Below, in pieces: positions 59,301 through 64,000 of a stretch of 64,000 nt of DNA (within the stretch, counting starts at the first letter, position 1; each line of letters starts with the position of its first letter). The notes beneath the pieces are model-generated. The model was given only the letters and a program-made list of their open reading frames with translations, did not search any database and had not been told where the DNA came from. The DNA comes from Leptasterias polaris (lineage: Eukaryota > Echinodermata > Asteroidea > Forcipulatida > Asteriidae): positions 1,116,001 through 1,180,000 of the forward strand of contig JAZGTN010000088.1 of the NCBI GenBank assembly GCA_037783415.1, given 5' to 3'. The translations under genes and the position numbers were made by a program.

Positions 59301-62300
59301 GCTTTTCTGTTTTGGGGAAAATTGTATCTGGTTAAAAAATATTTGTTTCGTTTCATGTTGAATTAGACAAAACCAAAACAAAGAAGCATGACCGACTAGT
59401 TGACAATTTATCAAAGCTTAGTTCAGGATGAAAGACTGCCACTTGTGTGATAATCACTCAAATCAGCCAGCCAGTGGTGCCTGAAAACAGAAATGCCACA
59501 CTCTCCCTGATTCTGCAGAAAGTTCCCTGAAAATGAACCAATCTTTCCATGTTCTGAAAACAAATTTGAAAATGTCCCTGATTTTTTCTTAAACATTTTG
59601 TCCCTAAACTTTTTCGCTTATCATGTTGAATGTAATTCTTAATATCTCCCTGATTGTTGTACAAAACCTCCCTGATTGCAAGATGCAAATGTTGGCCGAA
59701 AATCTTTGCTTGTAACAGACATTTGTCAATGAAAACTTGAGTTGGTAGACCATTAGATCAATGTACGTACTCGTTGTTTATTTGGCTTGCCTTCTGTATC
59801 TACAATTGTCAATCTCACAGGAAGTAACTCAGTGTAATTGTCCATTTTATGCGATAGTTTGACCTCTTGACTTCAGACTCTAAAATTTTATTTATTTTTT
59901 CGGTTTGAAGGGGAAGCACATTCAAACCATTCCAAGTGAAAACTTTCCATTTTTTTTGGGGGGGGGGGTGAATATTTGTATCCAACAAGTTGACATACAT
60001 GCAGGGTTGATGATTGCTTTTTGTGAATTTGAAAACAAAAAATCAATGAAAATGAATACATAATTGCAATTACATAATGCAATTTCGGAAAGAAAAAGGG
60101 GAACTACCTTGTGGAAAGAGATTACAGAAATATTTTTAGCTGTAAAGATAGTGAACTTTTGTCTTGTTTGCATTGATAACCACGTGTCATGTTGACTTGG
60201 AAATTATTAGAAGTTATTGTTTCAATGAAACTGCTCAAAAACTGATGAACAAGAAATCCCTGTTTTATAGTTTGTTTGTGTTGAATTTTTTAAAGACTTT
60301 TGCCATGTTATAACAGCTCAACCAAGGGTAAAATTTGGTTTCAGTGGCAATCTGTCAAACATCAATTGTCATGTGACTAGTAGTTCTATTATTAGAACAA
60401 TAGCTTAAAGGCAAAGTATACCTTTGGTTTTTGGAACTGTTCGGTTTCTTAAAAAGATGATAGAGTTTTTGAGAAAATCTGGAGTGGTTACAGTATGTAT
60501 GTCTACGCAGGAAGAATAATTTATACAGAAACCTGTCTTAGATTGACAATCTTTTGAATCCCTTTCTCTTAAACCACATTTCATAGAAGGGAATCATTTC
60601 TCAAACTGTATATCAACAGCTACAGTGCTTATTACCAAGTAAGTTTTTATGGTCATTCATTTTTGGAGTAATTACCAAAGGTACACCTTCCCTTTAAATA
60701 ATGATGAGCACAAACTGCTACAAACTCAGTGCACGGTGCAAGTGACTTTGTGTTTTTGATATTATTCTAAACATTAAGTCCTCTCCTCCTTATCCCTTTA
60801 AAGGTGGCAGTCCATGGTGGCAGCAGTCCCACGGCTTGGGGGCGCTAGGCCACGACTATTACGCCCACAACCTTGGCCTGGCTTCAACTTTCGGCCACGG
60901 AACCAGTGCTGATAAAGAAGCTAGTGTCGCTGGTTTTGATTCGCTGTTCAAAAGCCAGAAATGTAAGACTTTACTAAAGCCCGGTTCGTACTTCCTGCAA
61001 ATGTGAATGCGATAAAAATGTTGGCGTCACAATTTCGCAACGAATAATTCGAAAGAGTTGAGATGTGCTCAACTCCAGCGAAAACAGCCGCTGTCAAAAT
61101 TTGCTTCGCATTCGCATTCGCAGGAATTATGAACCGGGCTTTAGTGTGCATTCTTGGTGAATCAAAATTTTTTTTCTTTCTTTAATTTGTTTCTTCTTTT
61201 TACAGGCATGTTTGCCCCTCATGTTCATGTTCATGTTCACTCGTATACAATACTTTCTTACTCTTTGACTGTATACAAATTTAGCAAAATAATTTTGACA
61301 CAAATGAGGAAATTGGCTCGATGGGAAATGTTACCACTTCACAGTGAAACTTTTGCCTCAACTAAGATGTCGTGTTCATATAGTTTGTGGAATATATCTG
61401 GCTTGTTTGTGGACAAAACAAAAGCTTTTTAGTGCACCTTCTTGAGGCTTGCCCTTAACTGTTTCATTGACTAGCCTGCAGGACCAGTTTACATGTACAT
61501 GTAGCTTGTCATTTCATTGTTCCCCAAGCTTTTTCACTGGTCCATGTTTTCAGGTTTTCTTCCAACATTGTCATTAGCGTGGGACTTGTGATTTGAACTA
61601 TTATGAAGTGGTTTACATGTACATGTACATGTGTACATGTAACAATGTGACTTTAGCAATAAACTAGCCTCAGGTGTTTTAACTGGCATTTGGCCTCAGG
61701 ACCACTGTTAAGGGGAATAGACTGTGCAAGTCTCGTGCGTATTCAAACATTGGGACCAGTTAAAGTGCTCAAGTTTGATTCCTTCTCACATTAAAACAAT
61801 GTACTTCGGATCACAGTGGTCTCTAAAATGTTTGAATACAGAATAGGCGCGAAACTTGCACGGTCTATAATACATGTTCAATCAACTGTATGCATTTACA
61901 AAGATCTAAAAATTTGTTAATTTCCATCATTATATTGGTTGACGTAATTATTACCAATGCCATCACTTTGTTGATACAACACCCCACAATAATAAAGCCT
62001 TGATACATTGTCTGCATCTTATTTTGAACACTTTATTACCAGAGCAATACAACATAAGCATGTACATTGTACAGCTACAGTGCATACTGTACTTTCCCCA
62101 TGGCAACGTCTTTGTTAGAGAATCTACAAATGTACGTGTAGCTTGAATTCAAGGTTGCGTTGTTACAAAACCCTTACAGATTACATGTACATGTATATTC
62201 ACAAACACATTTTGGTAATAATTTTGTGCTAAACGATGCCTGATATATTATTTGTAAGCTACATGTGTGTGGTGGCTTGGTGTGCATTGCTGCTCTGTGT

Positions 62301-62808
62301 AGCATTCTTATGGTCAGCTACTAGTGTACTTGCAGTGGAATCTGTGAGGGGAATGTTTAATTTTGCAGGTAAAATTCGCCCGAATCTTTGATGTTACTTT
62401 TCATTGTGTCAGTTATAAAAATAACAGATCTTTAAAAAATAGCCTTTACGCAGTATGGGTGTCTTTTTTAAAGTGCATCTTTTTTAAAGTGCATAAAGTG
62501 TTACATGTACATCTTGTTTTGCACTGTTTGGCGATATGTCATTCTGCTGTTGCTGTCCAGCATAATGCAAAGTCCTTGATGATGAACTTTTTTTGGTTTT
62601 TCCCCAAACAGCTGAATCTCCTGTTTCAGGCAGCGGAGCCGTACGGCGGGGTACTGGACGCCGAGGCCGGCCTCGGAAGACCGACAGACCCAACCCGCTG
62701 AGGGTCCCCCTGATGACCCGGCCACCAACCATCATGCCTATGCCTAGTCATCAACCCACCCCTCTAGTTATGCCCAAGGAGGCTGTGTCTGTCATCAAAG
62801 AGGTTCCT
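50270..62808 (+). CDS. BAZ2B: BAZ2A/BAZ2B-like chromatin protein, N-terminal part (4 exons)
   Basis: Four plus-strand exons join with matching phase into 231 codons with no stop. The product starts MEQGEGSSQNSPIG and is rich in Ser, Pro and His. It has 12 alanines (residues 64-75), GSEFGGLGSL at 79-88, SPWWQQ near 115-120, and an AT-hook RRGRPRK at 182-188. Human BAZ2B starts MESGERLPSSAA and has SEFGGLGTL followed some 25-30 residues later by a WW pair; BAZ2 proteins also carry AT-hooks. The family pairs with ISWI ATPases in NoRC-type remodelling complexes and reads histone tails through C-terminal PHD and bromodomains, which would lie right of this window along with the MBD-like TAM domain. 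The N-terminal match is short, so the family call is probable, not certain; another AT-hook nuclear protein is the alternative. Confidence 0.65.
50360..53084. other. BAZ2-like intron, with family H repeats
   Basis: Non-coding. Holds family H sequence at 52432-52574 and a related partial copy at 52725-52890 (GGCCTGATACCATAGAGGCA, GCCTTGGTGCCC). A diverged copy of the CTCCTTGG/GGAGATTT repeat lies near 51480-51600. Confidence 0.6.
52432..52574. repeat. Interspersed repeat family H
   Basis: CAGGCCTGGAATTTCATCTT, AGAGGGCAAGGCCATTTTTA, TCATTGGAAAATCTTAAAGT, TTGAAGGGGCACCAAGGCCA, closing TTTAATTCCAGGC. Ends are inverted. Confidence 0.75.
53085..53336 (+). CDS. BAZ2B: BAZ2-like exon: poly-Ala and EFGGLGSL
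   Basis: The acceptor CTCCCACACCAG ends at 53084; the donor CCACAG|GTGAGA follows 53336. The exon is 252 bp and phase 1 on both sides. It encodes QPLYSQPSTSHHDSFPIISH, then MFPHNAYS, 12 alanines written with mixed GCN codons, and RPLGSEFGGLGSLSETLSS, ending in a Ser-Pro-Thr-rich tail. Mixed alanine codons argue for a retained protein feature rather than a fresh trinucleotide expansion. Confidence 0.85.
54734..54756 (+). repeat. Uninterrupted run of 23 G
   Basis: Twenty-three consecutive guanines directly before CAATGAAGGCATTTGCCTCC. A shorter G-run lies near 54017. Such runs can fold as G-quadruplexes and are prone to sequencing length error. Confidence 0.9.
55070..55545. repeat. Degenerate CCTAAC/CCAACA-rich tract
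   Basis: Words such as CCTAACAAACTCCAAC, ACCCAACATAACATAATCC and CACCCAATCCTAACTTC recur loosely, ending with AGGGTTAGGGTTAAGG on the other strand sense. Possibly an old satellite or telomere-like sequence; no regular period is visible. Confidence 0.4.
56561..56946. mobile_element. MITE family C, about 385 bp
   Basis: TTTAAAGGCAAAGTATACCT at the left and AAACGTATACAGACCCTTTAAA at the right. The interior is the uninterrupted version of 47660-48300 (GGAGCGGTTATGTCCACGCA). Confidence 0.88.
57396..57955. mobile_element. MITE family A with an expanded central hairpin
   Basis: Ends AATCTAGGGTCATAGATTGG and ATCAATCTAGGATCCTACCTT, with GAATGCTGGGGCCAGAGATG inside. The central foldback phrase is tandemly repeated six times. 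Confidence 0.82.
57556..57711 (+). repeat. 26-bp tandem repeat, six copies
   Basis: GATTCTTGCATTTGAATCGT followed by TTAATT repeats with 26-bp spacing; the last copy is diverged. It lies in the MITE where the other copies have a single hairpin (GATTCATGAATGAATCGTTT type). Confidence 0.92.
58558..58717. mobile_element. 160-bp repeat family G, copy 2
   Basis: AACGATTTCATCCAGCAATT to GGGAAATCGTTCACTG. Same length as the copy at 42829-42988; four differences noted by eye. Confidence 0.85.
59480..59700. repeat. Repeat related to the element at 7697-8160
   Basis: TCTCCCTGATTCTGCAGAAA, GTTCCCTGAAAATGAACC, TCTCCCTGATTGTTGTACAA and CCTCCCTGATTGCAAGATGC, then AATGTTGG. These are complements of the GGGAGATTTTGTACA and GCCAACATTTG phrases of the 7697 element. 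Confidence 0.6.
60405..60698. mobile_element. MITE family C, shortened
   Basis: TTAAAGGCAAAGTATACCTT at the left, then a reduced interior with GTCTACGCAGGAAGAATAAT, and right end ATTACCAAAGGTACACCTTCCCTTTAAA. It ends about 105 bp before the coding exon at 60804. Confidence 0.78.
60804..60962 (+). CDS. BAZ2B: BAZ2-like exon: WW and GHDYYAHNLG segment
   Basis: The acceptor TATCCCTTTAAAG ends at 60803; the donor AAAT|GTAAGA follows 60962. The exon is 159 bp and phase 1 on both sides. It encodes GGSPWWQQSHGLGALGHDYY, then AHNLGLASTFGHGTS and ADKEASVAGFDSLFKSQK. Its base composition is clearly richer in GC than the surrounding intron. Confidence 0.85.
61443..61716. repeat. Interspersed repeat family I, reverse orientation
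   Basis: GGCTTGCCCTTAACTGTTTC, GACTAGCCTGCAGGACCAGT and CATTTGGCCTCAGGACCACT then GTTAAGGGGAA, the complements of the 19937-20163 phrases. TACATGTA runs interrupt it. Confidence 0.7.
62612..62808 (+). CDS. BAZ2B: BAZ2-like exon: AT-hook
   Basis: The acceptor TTTTCCCCAAACAG ends at 62611; the donor CCT|GTGAGT follows 62808. The exon is 197 bp, enters in phase 1 and leaves in phase 0. It encodes ESPVSGSGAVRRGTGRRGRP then RKTDRPNPLRVPLMTRPPT and a Met/Pro-rich stretch ending SVIKEVP. GRRGRPRK is a canonical AT-hook that binds the minor groove of AT-rich DNA. Confidence 0.88.
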
Positions 62809-62827
62809 GTGAGTATATTGACCAGCT

Positions 62828-62904
62828 GAATACATTGATTATTGATCAATCACATTGATTATTGATCAATTTCATTGATTATTGATCAATCTATTGACTA
62901 TTGA
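62828..62904 (+). repeat. ATTGATTATTGATCAAT tandem repeat
   Basis: ACATTGATTATTGATCAATC-type units of about 22-23 bp occur three times, then decay. The array starts 20 bp after the AT-hook exon donor. ATTGATCAAT is self-complementary. Confidence 0.8.
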
Positions 62905-63062
62905 TTTTTTTTAATTTATTGTTTTTTTGATTATTGACTTGTAAATTTATGAATTGTAAACTCTTTTGAATTGCATATATAGTTATTTTAGATGTAAATT
63001 AAATGTTGATGATTTAATGTTTAATTTGTGGGTGTACAAAGAAATATTTACTTGAACAAGAT

Positions 63063-63121
63063 ATTTACCATGTGACCTTCTGGTAAAGTGCCTACATGTA
63101 CCAACTGAGCTATCTAGCCCT
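63063..63121 (-). repeat. tRNA-like fragment (box A only)
   Basis: The minus strand reads GGGCTAGATAGCTCAGTTGG then TACATGTAGGCACTTTACCA, resembling a tRNA D-arm start. No box B, T-arm or acceptor partner follows, so it is a tRNA pseudogene or SINE head fragment. Confidence 0.4.
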
Positions 63122-63284
63122 AATGTTGGTGGTCTTCCTATTTTGTCGATATCTTTGTTCACCCCAAAATTGAATTCGAAGTTACCCTAGTCAGCTTCTC
63201 TTGTGGTTTCTTTTCAAGATGGCAATTTGATCAATAGATGTTGACTGTGTGAACTGTGCTGCTGCATACAACATTTAGACCCTA

Positions 63285-64000
63285 AAGTGATGTTTTAAGC
63301 TTTGCATGGTGTGAATCATAAGAAAAGCTAAAGCAGTAAAACTTGCGGGTAAAACCCATGTATAAAACTCTTTTGGTCTGAAAAGAACCGGTGTGGTCTG
63401 GACATTGGTCTGAGAAGAACCGGTGTGGTCTGGACATTGGTCTGAGAAGAACCGGTGTGGTCTGGACATTGGTCTGAGAAGAACCGGTGTGGTCTGGACA
63501 TTGGTCTGAGAAGAACCGGTGTGGTCTGGACATTGGTCTGAGAAGAACCGGTGTGGTCTGGACATTGGTCTGAGAAGAACCGGTGGGGTCTGGACATTGG
63601 TCTGAGAAGAACCGGTGTGGTCTGGACATTGGTCTGAGAAGAACCGGTGGGGTCTGGACATTGGTCTGAGAAGAACCGGTGGGGTCTGGACATTGGTCTG
63701 AGAAGAACCGGTGTGGTCTGGACATTGGTCTGAGAAGAACCGGTGGGGTCTGGACATTGGTCTGAGAAGAACCGGTGGGGTCTGGACATTGGTCTGAGAA
63801 GAACCGGTGTGGTCTGGACATTGGTCTGAGAAGAACCGTGTGGTCTGGACATTGGTCTGAGAAGAACCGGTGTGGTCTGGACGTTTTGAACAGTATACTC
63901 TGCTTGTCTTCAGGAGAATGCTCAGCATTCAGAGGACTCTGATAATCTCCTGCAGACAAGCAGCGTGTAGTGTTTGAAACTTTTGGACCACACCAGTTCA
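63285..64000. mobile_element. Long-inverted-repeat element with internal minisatellite, cut by the window edge
   Basis: Begins AAGCTTTGCATGGTGTGAAT, then AACTTGCGGGTAAAACCCAT and ATAAAACTCTTTTGGTCTG, matching the inverted right arm of 25792-26750. After the minisatellite it continues with the complement of the hammerhead-like segment (TCTGCTTGTCTTCAGGAGAA) and a GAATGCTGAGCATTC hairpin. It is still within the element at 64000. Confidence 0.72.
63374..63880 (+). repeat. 32-bp minisatellite, about 16 copies
   Basis: The unit begins GGTCTGAGAAGAACCGGTGT and ends GGTCTGGACATT. Spacing is 32 bp. The main variant is GGTGTGG against GGTGGGG; one unit has lost two bases of CCGG. Because 32 is not a multiple of three, three minus-strand frames cross it without stops and look like repetitive proteins of 174-225 codons; they are artefacts. 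Confidence 0.96.

Noticed and set aside
63275..63959. Three long minus-strand frames (174-225 codons) with a repeated SSQTNVQT-like peptide
   Set aside because: They are the three frames of a 32-bp minisatellite whose unit lacks stops; frame shifts by unit produce the same peptides in turn.

Overview
This is a piece of an animal nuclear genome. The genes are split into short exons by GT-AG introns, base composition is AT-rich, and most of the window is introns and intergenic DNA full of short inverted-repeat transposons (MITEs), tRNA-derived SINEs, one damaged LINE and several minisatellites. The self-complementary motif TACATGTA recurs from end to end, and several MITE families look to me like ones common in echinoderm genomes, starfish in particular. 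That lineage call comes from memory and was not searched.

Two protein genes can be supported. Both are partial and they are transcribed away from each other. On the minus strand, seven phase-consistent exons between 8830 and 170 (8737-8830, 7417-7590, 6513-6616, 5937-6063, 4703-4771, 940-1077, 170-417) encode 318 codons of an LMBR1/LMBR1L-family multi-pass membrane protein. The gene runs off the left edge. A possible first exon lies at 11939-11951, and one short exon between it and 8830 was not found. The intron at 1078-4702 holds a LINE on the opposite strand whose 3' tail ends 22 bp from the splice donor.

On the plus strand, four phase-consistent exons (50270-50355, 53085-53336, 60804-60962, 62612-62808) encode the first 231 residues of a nuclear protein resembling the N-terminus of BAZ2A/BAZ2B, the large chromatin-reader subunit of NoRC-type ISWI remodelling complexes. 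It starts MEQGEG, has a run of 12 alanines, an EFGGLGSL motif, a WW pair and an AT-hook, and runs off the right edge. A candidate promoter and 5' untranslated exons lie at 32780-33760, about 16.5 kb upstream of the start codon.

Layout: 1-12 kb is the LMBR1-like gene with its intronic LINE, SINE and MITEs. 12-15 kb holds a degenerate GGATTT array, a MITE and a 34-bp minisatellite of about 49 nearly identical copies. 15-32 kb is intergenic, with SINEs, MITEs, a 32-bp CCGACAACCC-type array, a roughly 960-bp long-inverted-repeat element and a (CAA)n tract. 32.7-33.8 kb is the promoter-like region. 34-50 kb is mainly a first intron with MITEs and an exact 84-bp palindrome with a Z-DNA-prone centre. 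50-64 kb holds the BAZ2-like coding exons, more repeats and, at the edge, a second long-inverted-repeat element containing a 32-bp minisatellite.

The two genes have no evident joint pathway. I saw no operon, CRISPR array, rRNA gene or intact tRNA gene. The most unusual structures are the 84-bp palindrome, the repeat families that appear to give rise to minisatellites, and a hammerhead-like fold inside the long-inverted-repeat element.
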